Below are positions 15,336-25,997 of a DNA stretch of 64,000 bases, piece after piece (within the stretch, counting starts at the first letter, position 1; the number at the start of each line of letters is the position of its first letter). Made by a program: the position numbers and the translations under genes. Origin of the DNA: Rhodobacteraceae bacterium M382 (GTDB taxonomy: Bacteria > Pseudomonadota > Alphaproteobacteria > Rhodobacterales > Rhodobacteraceae); NCBI GenBank assembly GCA_025141015.1, contig CP081098.1, positions 248,001 through 312,000 of the forward strand, written 5' to 3'. Below the pieces are notes generated by a model. That model ran no database searches. It was not told the origin of the DNA and saw only the letters and a list, made by a program, of their open reading frames with translations.

Positions 15336-16951
15336 TGGCAATCACCTCTGCAAACCAGCTCGAGCTGTTGCAAACCGCCGAGGCCGTGGCCCGCGAAAAG
15401 ATGATCGACCCCGGTCTGGTCATCGAAGCGATGGAAGAGAGCCTGGCTCGCGCTGCCAAAAGCCGTTACGGCGCGGAGATGGACATCCGTGTGTCCATCG
15501 ACCGCAAAACCGGTCGCGCCACCTTTACCCGTGTTCGCACAGTGGTCGAGGATGAGCTGCTGGAAAACTACCAGGCAGAATTCACCGTTGATCAGGCCAA
15601 ACAGTACATGGCGGACCCTCAGCTCGGCGATACATTCGTCGAAGAAGTCCCGCCGGTCGAGATGGGCCGGATCGCCGCGCAATCGGCCAAGCAGGTGATC
15701 CTGCAAAAGGTCCGCGAAGCCGAGCGCGATCGTCAGTTCGAAGAATTCAAAGATCGTGCCGGGAGCATCATCAACGGTCTGGTCAAGCGGGAAGAGTACG
15801 GCAACGTCATCGTCGACGTGGGCGCTGGCGAAGCGATCCTGCGCCGCAACGAAAAGATTGGTCGCGAAAGCTATCGCCCGAATGACCGTATCCGTTGCTA
15901 TATCAAGGACGTGCGTCGCGAAGTGCGTGGCCCGCAGATCTTCCTGAGCCGAACTGCACCAGAATTCATGGCCGAACTGTTCAAGATGGAAGTGCCGGAG
16001 ATCTATGACGGTATCATCGAGATCAAGGCCGTTGCCCGTGATCCGGGTTCGCGGGCCAAGATTGCCGTGATTTCCTATGACGGGTCGATTGACCCCGTAG
16101 GGGCCTGTGTGGGTATGCGCGGCAGCCGCGTGCAGGCCGTTGTCAATGAATTGCAGGGTGAAAAGATCGACATCATCCCGTGGAACGAAGATCAGCCAAC
16201 CTTCCTGGTAAACGCTTTGCAGCCTGCAGAAGTGTCCAAGGTTGTCCTGGATGAAGAAGCCGGCAAGATCGAAGTTGTCGTGCCCGAAGAACAGCTGAGC
16301 CTCGCAATTGGCCGCCGCGGTCAGAATGTGCGCTTGGCCAGCCAGCTGACCAACCTCGACATCGATATCATGACCGAGGAAGAGGAATCGGCGCGTCGCC
16401 AGAAGGAATTCGAAGCGCGCACCGGTCTGTTCATGGAAACACTGGATCTGGACGAATTCTTTGCCCAGCTGTTGGTGTCCGAAGGCTTTACCAACCTCGA
16501 AGAGGTCGCGTATGTCGAGCTGGATGAACTTCTGGTCATCGATGGTGTGGATGATGGCACCGCCGAGGAACTGCAGGCTCGTGCCCGCGATTATCTCGAA
16601 GCACAGGCCAAGGCAGCCCTGGATGCAGCCCGTGCGCTGGGTGCCGAAGAGAGCCTCATTGAATTCAACGGTCTGACGCCCCAAATGGTCGAGGCTCTGG
16701 CCAAGGATGACGTCAAAACCCTGGAAGATTTCGCCACTTGTGCGGATTGGGAACTGGCTGGTGGCTGGACCACAGCCGATGGTGAGCGGGTCAAGGACGA
16801 CGGTATTCTGGAACCCTTTGGCATGACGCTGGAAGAAGCCCAGGACATGGTCATGACTGCGCGTATCCTTCTGGGTTGGGTTGATCCTGCGGATTTGGAA
16901 ACAGAAGAAGAAGCCCCTGAAGGTGAAAGCCAGCAGGAGGACGAGGCCTGA
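15335..16951 (+). CDS. nusA: Transcription termination/antitermination protein NusA
   Basis: 538 residues. In order: N-terminal RNA-polymerase-binding domain (1-130), S1 domain (about 138-200), KH1 and KH2 (about 230-350; VGMRGSRVQAVVNELQGEKI and IGRRGQNVRLASQLT), then two helix-hairpin-helix repeats (about 365-500) and an acidic tail. NusA binds RNA polymerase and modulates pausing, termination and antitermination. Start ATG overlaps the rimP stop. The placement after a leader terminator fits feedback control, since NusA itself affects termination. Confidence 0.98.
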   Translation: MAITSANQLELLQTAEAVAREKMIDPGLVIEAMEESLARAAKSRYGAEMDIRVSIDRKTGRATFTRVRTVVEDELLENYQAEFTVDQAKQYMADPQLGDTFVEEVPPVEMGRIAAQSAKQVILQKVREAERDRQFEEFKDRAGSIINGLVKREEYGNVIVDVGAGEAILRRNEKIGRESYRPNDRIRCYIKDVRREVRGPQIFLSRTAPEFMAELFKMEVPEIYDGIIEIKAVARDPGSRAKIAVISYDGSIDPVGACVGMRGSRVQAVVNELQGEKIDIIPWNEDQPTFLVNALQPAEVSKVVLDEEAGKIEVVVPEEQLSLAIGRRGQNVRLASQLTNLDIDIMTEEEESARRQKEFEARTGLFMETLDLDEFFAQLLVSEGFTNLEEVAYVELDELLVIDGVDDGTAEELQARARDYLEAQAKAALDAARALGAEESLIEFNGLTPQMVEALAKDDVKTLEDFATCADWELAGGWTTADGERVKDDGILEPFGMTLEEAQDMVMTARILLGWVDPADLETEEEAPEGESQQEDEA

Positions 16952-16975
16952 TTTCAGGTCTCGTTGGAGGTGTAA

Positions 16976-17599
16976 ATGGGACGCGGTGGTGTCACAAAAG
17001 ACCATTCGGACGGTCCGGACCGGAAATGCATTGCCACTGGTGATGCTCAGCCCAAACACGGGTTGGTCCGCTTCGTCATGGGTCCCGATGAACAGGTGGT
17101 TCCTGATGTCATGGGCAAGTTGCCTGGGCGCGGGGTCTATGTAACGGCGGATCGCGAGTCGTTGAACAAAGCGGTGGAGAAGAAACTCTTTGCCCGCGGC
17201 TTCAAGGCTCAGGTCACCGTTCCAGACGGGTTGGTGGACGAAGTCGAACGACAGATCGTCCGCCGGATCGTCGAACTGCTGAGTTTGGCCCGCAAGTCGG
17301 GCCATGCGGTTGCAGGTTACGAAAAGGTCAAGGACTGGCTCTCCAAAGAGGAAGCCGAAGTTCTGATCCAGGCCTCGGATGGGTCTGGGCGCGGCAAATC
17401 GAAACTGAGCACACCGCATTACGGAAAATATATCGGAAGCCTCACGGCAGACGAACTAGGCATGGCTTTTGGTCGCGAAACTGTGATACATGCGGCGCTC
17501 GCCTCTGGTGGACTCGGCAAACGTGTTGTAGAGGAAGCGCAACGACTGAACGGTATGCGTAATGTTGTCGGTGGCAAGGGCCGCCGAACGGAAGGATAA
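16976..17599 (+). CDS. YlxR-family nucleic-acid-binding protein (DUF448) with C-terminal L7Ae-like domain
   Basis: 207 residues. The N-terminal YlxR domain has the RKCIATG motif (about 17-23) and GRGVYV (about 52-57). The second half (about 85-180) resembles the L7Ae/YlxQ fold ([23 protein letters not shown]). In Firmicutes these are two genes between nusA and infB; here they are one protein, the usual alphaproteobacterial form. A role in transcription or RNase P control has been proposed for YlxR; the exact function is uncertain. Basic C-terminus (GGKGRRTEG). Confidence 0.9.
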   Translation: MGRGGVTKDHSDGPDRKCIATGDAQPKHGLVRFVMGPDEQVVPDVMGKLPGRGVYVTADRESLNKAVEKKLFARGFKAQVTVPDGLVDEVERQIVRRIVELLSLARKSGHAVAGYEKVKDWLSKEEAEVLIQASDGSGRGKSKLSTPHYGKYIGSLTADELGMAFGRETVIHAALASGGLGKRVVEEAQRLNGMRNVVGGKGRRTEG

Positions 17600-17607
17600 A
17601 GAGCTTT

Positions 17608-20106
17608 ATGAGCGATAGTGACGGCAAAAAGACTTTGGGTCTGCGTAGTGGGGCCCGTCCGGGCAATGTGAAACAAAGTTTCAGCCACGGACGGACCAAA
17701 AATGTCGTGGTGGAAACAAAACGCAAGCGCGTTGTGGTTCCCAAGCCGGGCGCTGGCAAAGCGGGTGGTGGTGCTACACCATCCGGTGATCCATCGCGCC
17801 GTCCTGCCGGGATCTCTGATGCAGAAATGGCGCGTCGTCTGAAGGCCCTTCAGGCGGCCAAGGCGCGCGAAGCGGAAGAGACAGCCAAGCGTGCTGCCGA
17901 AGAAAAGGCCCGCGAGGAAGACCGCGCACGCCGCCGGGCCGAGATGGAAGCCAAGGAACGCGAACAGCGTGAAGCTGAAGAGCGTGCCCGCCAGAAGGCG
18001 GAAGACGAAGAGCGGAAGAAGCGTGAAGCTGAAGATGCTGCCAAACAGGCGGCTGCCGAAGCCGCTTCTGTCGCGGACAAGAAAAAAGTCGAGCCTGCCG
18101 CCCAGCAGCCGCGGACCTTTAAGACCCCGACTGGTGCCGATGCAACGCCCCGCAAAACCGACCGCGACCAGCGTCAGCCGGCCCGCAACAAGGGCCGTGA
18201 TGATAGCCGCCGTTCTGGCAAGCTGACGCTGAGCCAGGCCACAGGTGGTGCAGGCGGACGTCATCGTTCTGTCGCCGCGATGAAGCGCAAGCAGGAACGT
18301 GCCCGTCAAAAAGCCATGGGTGGCGCAGTCGAGCGTGAAAAGGTAATCCGCGACGTTCAGTTGCCGGAATCCATTGTAGTTTCGGAACTGGCGAACCGTA
18401 TGGCCGAACGTGTGGCTGACGTTGTCAAAGAGCTCATGAAAATGGGCATGATGGTAACGCAGAACCAGCCGCTGGATGCCGATACCGCAGAACTGATCAT
18501 TCAGGAATTCGGTCACAATGTTGTGCGCGTTTCTGATGCAGACGTCGAAGATGTTATTGCTGATATCGATGATGACGAAGGCACATTGCAGTCGCGTCCG
18601 CCGGTCATCACCATCATGGGTCACGTTGACCACGGTAAAACCTCGTTGCTGGATGCGATTCGCGACGCCAAGGTTGTGTCTGGTGAAGCAGGCGGGATCA
18701 CCCAGCACATCGGTGCGTATCAGGTGAAAACCGAGAGCGGCACCGTTCTCAGCTTCCTCGATACACCTGGCCACGCTGCGTTTACTTCGATGCGGTCACG
18801 TGGTGCTCAGGTCACCGATATCGTGGTTCTGGTTGTGGCCGCCGATGATTCGGTCATGCCGCAGACAATTGAGGCGATCAACCACGCCAAAGCGGCCAAG
18901 GTTCCGATGATTGTTGCGATCAACAAGATCGATAAACCGGCTGCCGACCCGAACAAGGTACGCGCCGAACTGCTGCAACACGAAGTGGTCGTAGAGCAGA
19001 TGTCCGGTGAAGTGCAGGACGTCGAAGTGTCGGCCGTCACCGGTCAGGGTCTGGACGAATTGCTCGAAGCAATTGCGCTGCAATCAGAGATCCTGGAACT
19101 GAAGGCCAATCCTGATCGTGCTGCCCAAGGTGCAGTGATCGAGGCTCAGCTGGACGTGGGACGTGGCCCGGTTGCTACGGTTTTGATCCAAAAAGGTACT
19201 TTGCGTCAGGGCGATATCTTTGTTGTGGGTGAGCAATACGGTAAGGTCCGTGCGCTGATCAACGACAAGGGTGAGCGCGTCACCGAAGCGGGTCCGTCGG
19301 TTCCCGTCGAGGTTCTGGGCCTGAACGGCACTCCCGAAGCGGGTGACGTGCTGAACGTGACCGAGACCGAAGCCCAAGCGCGTGAAATCGCCAATTATCG
19401 CGAACAGGCGGCCAAGGACAAACGTGCCGCTGCGGGGGCTGCGACCACGCTGGAACAGCTGATGCAGAAGGCCAAGGACGACGAAACCGTCTCTGAGCTG
19501 CCAATTCTGGTCAAAGCTGACGTGCAAGGGTCTGCTGAAGCCATCGTTCAGGCGATGGAGAAGATCGGCAACGACGAAGTGCGCGTACGGGTTCTGCATT
19601 CGGGTGTTGGTGCGATCACCGAAACCGATGTGGGGCTGGCCGAAGCGTCCGGCGCTCCGATCATGGGCTTCAACGTACGTGCCAATGCCTCGGCCCGGAA
19701 TACAGCCAACCAAAAGAGCGTCGAGATCCGGTATTATTCGGTGATCTACGATCTGGTCGATGACGTAAAAGCAGCCGCATCTGGCTTGTTGAGCGCAGAG
19801 ATCAAGGAAAACTTTATCGGGTACGCCACGATCAAGGATGTGTTCAAGGTCTCCAACGTTGGCAAGGTCGCCGGGTGTCTGGTTACCGAAGGTGTCGCAC
19901 GCCGCTCTGCGGGTGTGCGTCTGCTGCGCGACAACGTGGTCATCCACGAAGGCACGCTGAAGACCCTGAAGCGCTTCAAGGACGAAGTGAACGAGGTCCA
20001 GTCGGGTCAGGAATGTGGTATGGCATTCGAGAACTATGATGATATTCGCGCAGGCGATGTCATCGAGATCTTTGAACGCGAAGAGGTTACCCGGACACTG
20101 ACGTGA
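17608..20106 (+). CDS. infB: Translation initiation factor IF-2
   Basis: 832 residues. The N-terminus has an IF-2-specific segment and a long charged Ala/Arg/Glu/Lys helix (about 72-155), then a basic linker. The GTPase core begins near 335: G1 [10 protein letters not shown]3 DTPGH, G4 NKID, followed by domains II-IV, with the fMet-tRNA-binding C2 domain at the end ([14 protein letters not shown]). IF-2 brings initiator tRNA to the 30S subunit. It is the last gene of the rimP operon, 8 bp after ylxR, and ends in a strong terminator. Confidence 0.98.
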   Translation: MSDSDGKKTLGLRSGARPGNVKQSFSHGRTKNVVVETKRKRVVVPKPGAGKAGGGATPSGDPSRRPAGISDAEMARRLKALQAAKAREAEETAKRAAEEKAREEDRARRRAEMEAKEREQREAEERARQKAEDEERKKREAEDAAKQAAAEAASVADKKKVEPAAQQPRTFKTPTGADATPRKTDRDQRQPARNKGRDDSRRSGKLTLSQATGGAGGRHRSVAAMKRKQERARQKAMGGAVEREKVIRDVQLPESIVVSELANRMAERVADVVKELMKMGMMVTQNQPLDADTAELIIQEFGHNVVRVSDADVEDVIADIDDDEGTLQSRPPVITIMGHVDHGKTSLLDAIRDAKVVSGEAGGITQHIGAYQVKTESGTVLSFLDTPGHAAFTSMRSRGAQVTDIVVLVVAADDSVMPQTIEAINHAKAAKVPMIVAINKIDKPAADPNKVRAELLQHEVVVEQMSGEVQDVEVSAVTGQGLDELLEAIALQSEILELKANPDRAAQGAVIEAQLDVGRGPVATVLIQKGTLRQGDIFVVGEQYGKVRALINDKGERVTEAGPSVPVEVLGLNGTPEAGDVLNVTETEAQAREIANYREQAAKDKRAAAGAATTLEQLMQKAKDDETVSELPILVKADVQGSAEAIVQAMEKIGNDEVRVRVLHSGVGAITETDVGLAEASGAPIMGFNVRANASARNTANQKSVEIRYYSVIYDLVDDVKAAASGLLSAEIKENFIGYATIKDVFKVSNVGKVAGCLVTEGVARRSAGVRLLRDNVVIHEGTLKTLKRFKDEVNEVQSGQECGMAFENYDDIRAGDVIEIFEREEVTRTLT

Positions 20107-20122
20107 TCCAACCGACCTTATG

Positions 20123-20164
20123 AAACCAAAAAGGGACAGCTGAAAAGCTGTCCTTTTTTGGTTT
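20123..20164. terminator. Strong terminator after infB
   Basis: A 19-base left arm AAACCAAAAAGGGACAGCT (20123-20141) pairs with 20146-20164 around a GAAA tetraloop; the right arm includes a run of six T. The A-rich left arm lets it act on the minus strand too, for the small gene at 20226. Confidence 0.93.
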
Positions 20165-20225
20165 GTGAGTGGTGTTGAACAAGTTTGATATGGGCAAGTA
20201 AACCAAACAAGTTGCCAAAATCGTG

Positions 20226-20360
20226 TTAGGCGGCGGTTTGCACCGGTCGCCCCTCATATACATTGCGACCAACCTTTACGGCGATCCTGCCGTCCGGGAA
20301 TGCCCGAACGAATGTACCTTGCACTGAGACGCAACTGCCCAAAGTGATAGTCCTTAGCAT
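20226..20360 (-). CDS. Small conserved-looking protein, 44 aa, unknown function
   Basis: Read on the minus strand from ATG at 20360 to TAA at 20226, 44 residues: begins MLRTITLGSC, has FVRAFPDG, RIAVKVGRNVYEGRPVQ and ends TAA. A good ribosome site (GGGGAGG) lies 10 bp before the ATG. Codon use is like neighbours. The pattern (a small beta-rich protein with a G-x-YEGRPV segment) is one I believe recurs in Rhodobacterales, but no function is known. It sits between the infB terminator and mutT, on mutT's strand, with 181 bp of AT-rich sequence upstream (20361-20541) that contains a C8 run near 20491 and no other gene. Confidence 0.7.
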   Translation of the reverse strand: MLRTITLGSCVSVQGTFVRAFPDGRIAVKVGRNVYEGRPVQTAA

Positions 20361-20541
20361 GCCAAATCCTCCCCAAAGAACGAGACAGCTTCTTTTTACA
20401 CCAAAATGATTAAAAAATGATCTACAAAATTACCATAGATTTTACACCTTTAGCGATCCTTCACACATTATGTAGCCGAATCACACTGCGCCCCCCCCAA
20501 CATCCTGATGATATTGAACACGTCAGGGTTGTGGGGAAAAT

Positions 20542-20940
20542 TCATAACCAATCACGCAGGATCGGAATCAGGGGAATATCGGCAGGCGGCATAGGATAGT
20601 TGCGCAGCTCATTCGTGCGAACCCACCTGAGTGTTTGGCCTTCCTGTGCAACCGGTATTCCCTGCCATTTTCGGCATGCAAACAGCGGCATCAACAAATG
20701 GAAGTCATCATAGCTATGGCTGGCAAAGGTCAAAGGTGCCAGACACGAAGCCCAGGTATCAATACCCAACTCCTCGTGCAGTTCGCGAATCAGTGCGGCT
20801 TCGGGTGTTTCACCGGCTTCGACCTTGCCACCGGGGAATTCCCAAAGCCCGGCCATGGATTTCCCTTCGGGGCGCTGCGCAAGCAGCACCCGACCGTCGA
20901 CATCAATGAGCGCAACAGCTGAAACAAGTAGTGTTTTCAC
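20542..20940 (-). CDS. mutT: 8-oxo-dGTP diphosphatase, MutT-like Nudix hydrolase
   Basis: 132 residues, typical MutT length. Nudix box at 38-60 (GGKVEAGETPEAALIRELHEELGI) with the metal-binding REL-EEL glutamates. LWEFPGG precedes it as in MutT, which removes oxidised dGTP from the nucleotide pool. The start overlaps the argJ stop by four bases (ATGA), so it is coupled to argJ; this argJ-mutT pairing is common in alphaproteobacteria. Confidence 0.93.
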   Translation of the reverse strand: MKTLLVSAVALIDVDGRVLLAQRPEGKSMAGLWEFPGGKVEAGETPEAALIRELHEELGIDTWASCLAPLTFASHSYDDFHLLMPLFACRKWQGIPVAQEGQTLRWVRTNELRNYPMPPADIPLIPILRDWL

Positions 20941-22163
20941 GACCGGTAATCCGCGTTGATTTCGATGTACCCGTGGGTCAGGTCACAGGTCCAGACAGTG
21001 CAGGCACCATCGCACAAACCCAGGTCTACCTTGATCATGATTTCGTCGTTCTTCATCAATGCGGCAGCGGACTCTTCGCGATAATTCGGGGAAACCCATC
21101 CTTTTTCCGCAACCAAAACATCACCAAACCAGATGCTTAGAAGATCGCGGTCCGCCGCGGCACCGGATTTACCCACGGCCATGACAACGCGCCCCCAATT
21201 TGCGTCCTCGCCAGCAATCGCAGTTTTGACGAGCGGCGAGTTGGCAATCGACAGGCCGTGTACCTTGGCGTCGGTGTCATTGGCTGCGCCTGTGATCTGG
21301 ATTTCTATGAACTTACTGGCACCTTCCCCATCGCGCACAACCTGATGGGCCAAATCCAGCATCACGGTGTTCAGCGCCTGGGCAAAGGCTTCATTCCCTT
21401 CTGCATCCACACCGGATGCGCCCGTGGCACATAGCAACAGACTGTCCGAAGTCGAGGTGTCACTGTCCACAGTGATGCAATTGAAACTGGTGTTGTTCAG
21501 GTCTGACAGCAGGGCCTGCAACGCGCCCTGTTCGTATTTCGCGTCGGTAAAGATATAGACCAGCATGGTCGCCATATCTGGCGCGATCATGCCTGACCCC
21601 TTGGCAATTCCGGCAATTGAAACAGTGCTGCCGTTGATTTCAACCTGGGCAGTGGCCGCTTTGGCAAAGGTATCGGTGGTCATGATTGCGTTGGCCGCAT
21701 CTTCCATCCGACCAGCGTCGAGTCCATTGTTCAGCTCGCCAATCTTGGCGACGATACGGTCATGCGGCAATGGCTCCCCAATTACCCCGGTGGATGCCGT
21801 AAACACGCGATCAGCCGGGACATCGACTGTGGCAGCGACTGCGGCGGTGATATCTGCCACAGATTTCTGGCCATAATGCCCGGTAAAGGCATTGGAATTG
21901 CCCGAGTTGACCAGAATCGCTGCCCCGGTCGCGCTATCTCCACCCAGTTTGGCCTGACAATCCAGAACCGGTGCTGAGCGTGTTGCAGATTGCGTGAACA
22001 CCCCAGCTACAGATGTGCCCGGGTCCAGAACCGCCAGCATCACGTCGGTTCGCCCCTGGTATTTCACACCGGCTGCCGCCGAGGCAAATTGTGCGCCCTT
22101 GATCACGGGCAGATCGGGAAAGCTGGCCGGTGCCAGCGGAGAACGGGGCAGCGATTGCGCCAT
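20937..22163 (-). CDS. argJ: Bifunctional ornithine acetyltransferase / N-acetylglutamate synthase
   Basis: 408 residues. NSGNSNAFTG (86-95), KGSGMIAPDMATML with the self-cleavage bond Ala198-Thr199, and the C-terminal substrate pocket (DLTHGYIEINADYR) are diagnostic. The precursor splits itself into alpha and beta chains; the enzyme recycles the acetyl group in arginine synthesis and may also make N-acetylglutamate. It lies 2 bp after the isomerase gene and overlaps mutT, so three genes form one minus-strand unit. Confidence 0.98.
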   Translation of the reverse strand: MAQSLPRSPLAPASFPDLPVIKGAQFASAAAGVKYQGRTDVMLAVLDPGTSVAGVFTQSATRSAPVLDCQAKLGGDSATGAAILVNSGNSNAFTGHYGQKSVADITAAVAATVDVPADRVFTASTGVIGEPLPHDRIVAKIGELNNGLDAGRMEDAANAIMTTDTFAKAATAQVEINGSTVSIAGIAKGSGMIAPDMATMLVYIFTDAKYEQGALQALLSDLNNTSFNCITVDSDTSTSDSLLLCATGASGVDAEGNEAFAQALNTVMLDLAHQVVRDGEGASKFIEIQITGAANDTDAKVHGLSIANSPLVKTAIAGEDANWGRVVMAVGKSGAAADRDLLSIWFGDVLVAEKGWVSPNYREESAAALMKNDEIMIKVDLGLCDGACTVWTCDLTHGYIEINADYRS

Positions 22164-22165
22164 GA

Positions 22166-23017
22166 TTAATTCCTCACCAGATCAAGATCCTGGATCATGT
22201 CAAACGACAGATCCTCAATTTCGGGATACTCCACCTCGGCGGCCTCGACCAGTTCAACAACGCGTTTCCCGACGGCTTCTTCACGCAGCTCGGCTTCCAA
22301 TTCGCCCCGAACAGCGTCCAATTCAGGCGCGGATTGCTGGCGTTTGTCACTCAGTTGGATCAGGTGCCACCCAAATTGCGTGGCAACGGGATCGGATATT
22401 TGACCCGGCTCAAGCGATTTGACCGCTTCTTCGAATTCGGGGACCATGCGTCCTTCGCCAAACCACCCCAACGATCCCCCGTTCGGACCAGAGGGGCCGG
22501 TGGATTTTTCTTTGGCCATTTCGGCAAAATCTGCACCTGAATCCAATTGATCCTTGATGTCCAACGCGTCTTCCTTGCTTTCGACCAGAATGTGCGAGGC
22601 GTTGTATTCCGTGCCGCCAAAGCCGTCGGCGTAACGTGTCTCATAGGCAGTGCGTACATCGTCTTCGGTGGCAGCGTCCTGCATGACGCGGTCGATCGCT
22701 TCGCCCGCCAAGAGCGAGCGGCGTTCGTTTTCCAGCGACAGTTCGACCAGCTGCGGTGTCGGTCCCTGAAGTGATTGTTTCAGAGCTGTTTGCTGAACCA
22801 GCTGTTTCACGATGGCATCATATAACACGTCATTTGGAAGCTGCTGATACTGTTGCGGCAAAGTTTGCCGGGCGATGATGACGTGACCCAATGTGATCTC
22901 TTCGCCGTTGACACGGGCCACCACGGTTTCGGAATGTGGTGCTGCCGCACTGGCAATGGGCATGGCAAGGCTGGCTGCCAATACGAGAGATGGCAGAAAA
23001 GTGAGACCTTTGAGCAT
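22166..23017 (-). CDS. Periplasmic parvulin-type peptidyl-prolyl isomerase
   Basis: 283 residues. A signal peptide (cut after SAAA, about residue 26) leads to a SurA/PrsA-like N-terminal helical region (about 30-125), then a rotamase domain (about 133-235): ASHILVESKEDALDIKDQLDSGADFAEMAKEKSTGPSGPNGGSLGWF and GWHLIQLSD. It would fold proteins in the periplasm. It is divergent from secA (176 bp), a logical pairing of export and folding. The acidic C-terminal 45 residues are extra. Confidence 0.92.
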   Translation of the reverse strand: MLKGLTFLPSLVLAASLAMPIASAAAPHSETVVARVNGEEITLGHVIIARQTLPQQYQQLPNDVLYDAIVKQLVQQTALKQSLQGPTPQLVELSLENERRSLLAGEAIDRVMQDAATEDDVRTAYETRYADGFGGTEYNASHILVESKEDALDIKDQLDSGADFAEMAKEKSTGPSGPNGGSLGWFGEGRMVPEFEEAVKSLEPGQISDPVATQFGWHLIQLSDKRQQSAPELDAVRGELEAELREEAVGKRVVELVEAAEVEYPEIEDLSFDMIQDLDLVRN

Positions 23018-23193
23018 AGATTCATCCTATTCGGGGGCCGCGACCGGACCCGGCGTTGACACTGTTGTACCTGCCCCTTACATCGCCTTGAGGCCTTGTG
23101 CAGGACCGTCTTGTCCCCCGTATCTATGGGTTGTGAACGAGGCGGGCAAGACTGCCCGATTAACAGGACCGTTATAGATCCGTTGGAGTGAAT

Positions 23194-25899
23194 ATGCTGG
23201 GTATTGGAACTCTCGCCAAAAAGGTGTTCGGAACACCGAATGACCGCAAGATCAAGGCGACGCGCCCGCTGATCGAACAGATCAACGCGCTGGAACCGGA
23301 GTTCGAAAAGCTCAGCGACGAGCAGCTCAAGCAAAAAACTGCCGAGCTGCGGGAAAAGGCGCAAAACGGTACATCGCTGGACGACCTGCTGGTCGAAGCC
23401 TTTGCCAATTGCCGCGAAGCGGCCCGCCGGGCCTTGGGTCTGCGCGCTTTTGACACGCAGCTGATGGGTGGGATCTTTCTTCACCAGGGCAATATTTCAG
23501 AAATGAAAACCGGTGAAGGTAAAACGCTGGTTGCGACCTTCCCGTGCTATTTGAATGCGCTGGTCGGCAAAAGCGTCCATGTCGTCACCGTCAACGAATA
23601 CCTGGCCAAACGTGACAGCGAATGGATGGGCAAGGTGTTCAATGCGCTGGGTATGTCCTGCGGGGTGATCTGGTCAGGAATGGGCCCCGAGAACAAGCTG
23701 GCCGCGTATCAGAGCGACGTTGTCTATGGCACCAACAGCGAATTCGGTTTCGACTATCTGCGCGACAACATGAAGTCTGAGCTGAACGAACTGTTCCAGC
23801 GTCATCACTATTTCGCCATTGTTGACGAAGTCGACAGCATCCTGATCGACGAGGCACGGACGCCGCTTATTATCTCGGGTCCTGCCGAAGACCGTTCTGA
23901 ACTGTATGTCACTATTGATCAGGTGATTCCGTTGTTGACGGAAGAACACTACGAGCTCGATGAAAAGACCCGCAACGTCACATTCACCGACACTGGGAAC
24001 GAATTCCTGGAACAGCAATTGATCGCCCGTGGTTTGTTGCAGGAAGGCGCGTCCCTGTATGATCCGGAAAGCACATCCGTGGTGCACCACGTCAATCAGG
24101 GTCTGCGCGCGCACAAGCTGTTCCTGAAGGACAAGGATTATATCCTGCGCGACAATCAGGTGATGTTGGTGGACGAATTCACTGGCCGGATCATGGATGG
24201 CCGCCGTCTATCCGAAGGTCTGCATCAGGCGATCGAGGCCAAGGAAGGTGTCGAAATACAGCCGGAAAACGTGACACTGGCGTCTGTTACCTACCAAAAC
24301 TTCTTCCGTCTTTACAACAAGCTGGCCGGCATGACCGGCACCGCTGCGACAGAGGCCGAAGAATTCGCCGAGATCTATGGTCTGGGTGTGGTCGAAGTGC
24401 CTACCAATCGTCCGATTGCCCGTGTGGACGAAGATGACCAGGTGTTCCGCACAGCTGCCGAAAAATACAAGGCGATGGCAGATGAAGTGAAGACCGCCAA
24501 CGAAAAAGGGCAACCGGTCCTGTTGGGGACAACTTCGATTGAAAAATCGGAATTGATGAGCCAGCTGCTGACTCAGGCCGGGATCAAGCACAGCGTATTG
24601 AACGCCCGTCATCATGAGCAAGAGGCACAGATCGTTGCCGACGCCGGTCGTCTGGGCTCGGTTACCATCGCCACCAACATGGCTGGGCGGGGCACCGACA
24701 TTCAGCTGGGCGGCAATGTCGAGCTCAAGGTTCTGGAGGCGCTGGCCGAAAACCCCGAAGCTGACCCGGTGACTACACGTGAGGCCGAAGAAGCCAAACA
24801 CGCCGAAGAAAAGCAAAAGGTGCTGGATGCCGGTGGCCTGTTCGTTCTGGGGTCAGAGCGGCACGAAAGCCGTCGGATCGACAACCAGTTGCGCGGCCGG
24901 TCCGGTCGTCAGGGTGACCCGGGACGCACGGCGTTCTATCTGAGCCTTGAAGACGATCTGATGCGTATCTTTGGTTCGGATCGTCTGGACAAGGTGCTCA
25001 AGACGCTGGGCCTCAAGGAAGGCGAAGCGATCGTGCATCCATGGGTTAACAAGTCGCTGGAACGCGCCCAGGCCAAGGTCGAAGGCCGGAACTTTGACAT
25101 GCGTAAGAATGTGTTGAAGTTCGATGACGTGATGAACGATCAGCGCAAGGTGATATTTGGCCAGCGGCTGGACATCATGGCTGCCGAAGACTTGTCTGAA
25201 ATTGTTTCTGACATGCGGTATGAGGTGATCGACGACCTGCTCGACGCGCATATGCCACCCAAATCCTATGCTGAACAATGGGATACCGAAGGCTTGTATG
25301 CGCAGGTTATCGAACAGCTGGGCATCGACGTTCCGGTCATTGAATGGGCCGCAGAAGAAGGCGTTGATGACGAAGAAATCCGCGAGCGGTTGGTCAAGGC
25401 ATCGGACGAGATGATGGCCAAGAAGGCGGTGGATTTTGGCCCCGAAAATATGCGTCTGATTGAAAAGCAGGTGCTGTTGCAATCCATTGACACCAAATGG
25501 CGTGAACACCTGTTGACGTTGGAACATCTGCGATCCGTCGTTGGGTTCCGCGGCTACGCACAGCGCGATCCTTTGAATGAATACAAGAACGAATCCTTCC
25601 AACTGTTCGAGAACATGTTGGAGAGCCTGCGGGCCACGGTGACCAAGCAATTGGCCCTGGTTCGTCCGCTCAGCGATGAGGAGCGCCAGCAAATGATGTT
25701 GCAGATGGCGCAACAGCAACAGGCGATCCAGGATACAGCCCGTGAACAGGCCCGTGCAGCGGCAGGTATCGCGCCCGAAGGGGCTTCGGATGGGTTTGTA
25801 GAAGATGATCCATCAACCTGGGGTAACCCGTCACGCAACGACAAATGCCCTTGTGGCAGCGGTAAAAAGTTCAAACATTGCCACGGCCGTTTGTCTTGA
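23194..25899 (+). CDS. secA: Protein translocase ATPase SecA
   Basis: 901 residues from ATG 23194, placed 5 bp after GGAG; a GTG at 23188 overlaps that ribosome site. Walker A MKTGEGKT at 104-111, the DEVDS Walker B near 210, the preprotein-crosslinking domain, a second RecA-like domain ([32 protein letters not shown]), the helical scaffold and a C-terminal zinc motif [13 protein letters not shown] for SecB/lipid contact. It drives proteins through SecYEG. It is a single gene with its own terminator. Confidence 0.98.
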   Translation: MLGIGTLAKKVFGTPNDRKIKATRPLIEQINALEPEFEKLSDEQLKQKTAELREKAQNGTSLDDLLVEAFANCREAARRALGLRAFDTQLMGGIFLHQGNISEMKTGEGKTLVATFPCYLNALVGKSVHVVTVNEYLAKRDSEWMGKVFNALGMSCGVIWSGMGPENKLAAYQSDVVYGTNSEFGFDYLRDNMKSELNELFQRHHYFAIVDEVDSILIDEARTPLIISGPAEDRSELYVTIDQVIPLLTEEHYELDEKTRNVTFTDTGNEFLEQQLIARGLLQEGASLYDPESTSVVHHVNQGLRAHKLFLKDKDYILRDNQVMLVDEFTGRIMDGRRLSEGLHQAIEAKEGVEIQPENVTLASVTYQNFFRLYNKLAGMTGTAATEAEEFAEIYGLGVVEVPTNRPIARVDEDDQVFRTAAEKYKAMADEVKTANEKGQPVLLGTTSIEKSELMSQLLTQAGIKHSVLNARHHEQEAQIVADAGRLGSVTIATNMAGRGTDIQLGGNVELKVLEALAENPEADPVTTREAEEAKHAEEKQKVLDAGGLFVLGSERHESRRIDNQLRGRSGRQGDPGRTAFYLSLEDDLMRIFGSDRLDKVLKTLGLKEGEAIVHPWVNKSLERAQAKVEGRNFDMRKNVLKFDDVMNDQRKVIFGQRLDIMAAEDLSEIVSDMRYEVIDDLLDAHMPPKSYAEQWDTEGLYAQVIEQLGIDVPVIEWAAEEGVDDEEIRERLVKASDEMMAKKAVDFGPENMRLIEKQVLLQSIDTKWREHLLTLEHLRSVVGFRGYAQRDPLNEYKNESFQLFENMLESLRATVTKQLALVRPLSDEERQQMMLQMAQQQQAIQDTAREQARAAAGIAPEGASDGFVEDDPSTWGNPSRNDKCPCGSGKKFKHCHGRLS

Positions 25900-25928
25900 A
25901 CTTGCCACAAATGACCCAATGACTCCCC

Positions 25929-25956
25929 AAGGCGGCCACAAACTGGCCGCCTTTTT
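25929..25956 (+). terminator. Terminator after secA
   Basis: AAGGCGGCCA (25929-25938) pairs with TGGCCGCCTT (25944-25953), followed by TTT; perfect 10-bp stem with a five-base loop. Confidence 0.92.
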
Positions 25957-25997
25957 CCATGACAGTTGTCCCGACCTGCTAGGTAGTGGAGGGTGTC

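Noticed and set aside
15161-17419. 752-codon minus-strand open frame
   Set aside because: It lies wholly antisense to rimP, nusA and ylxR, whose motifs are clear; the codon pattern explains the open antisense frame, and it shows no domain.
17419-18774. 451-codon minus-strand frame over infB
   Set aside because: Antisense to the repetitive Lys/Glu/Ala region of infB; no start signal or family motif.
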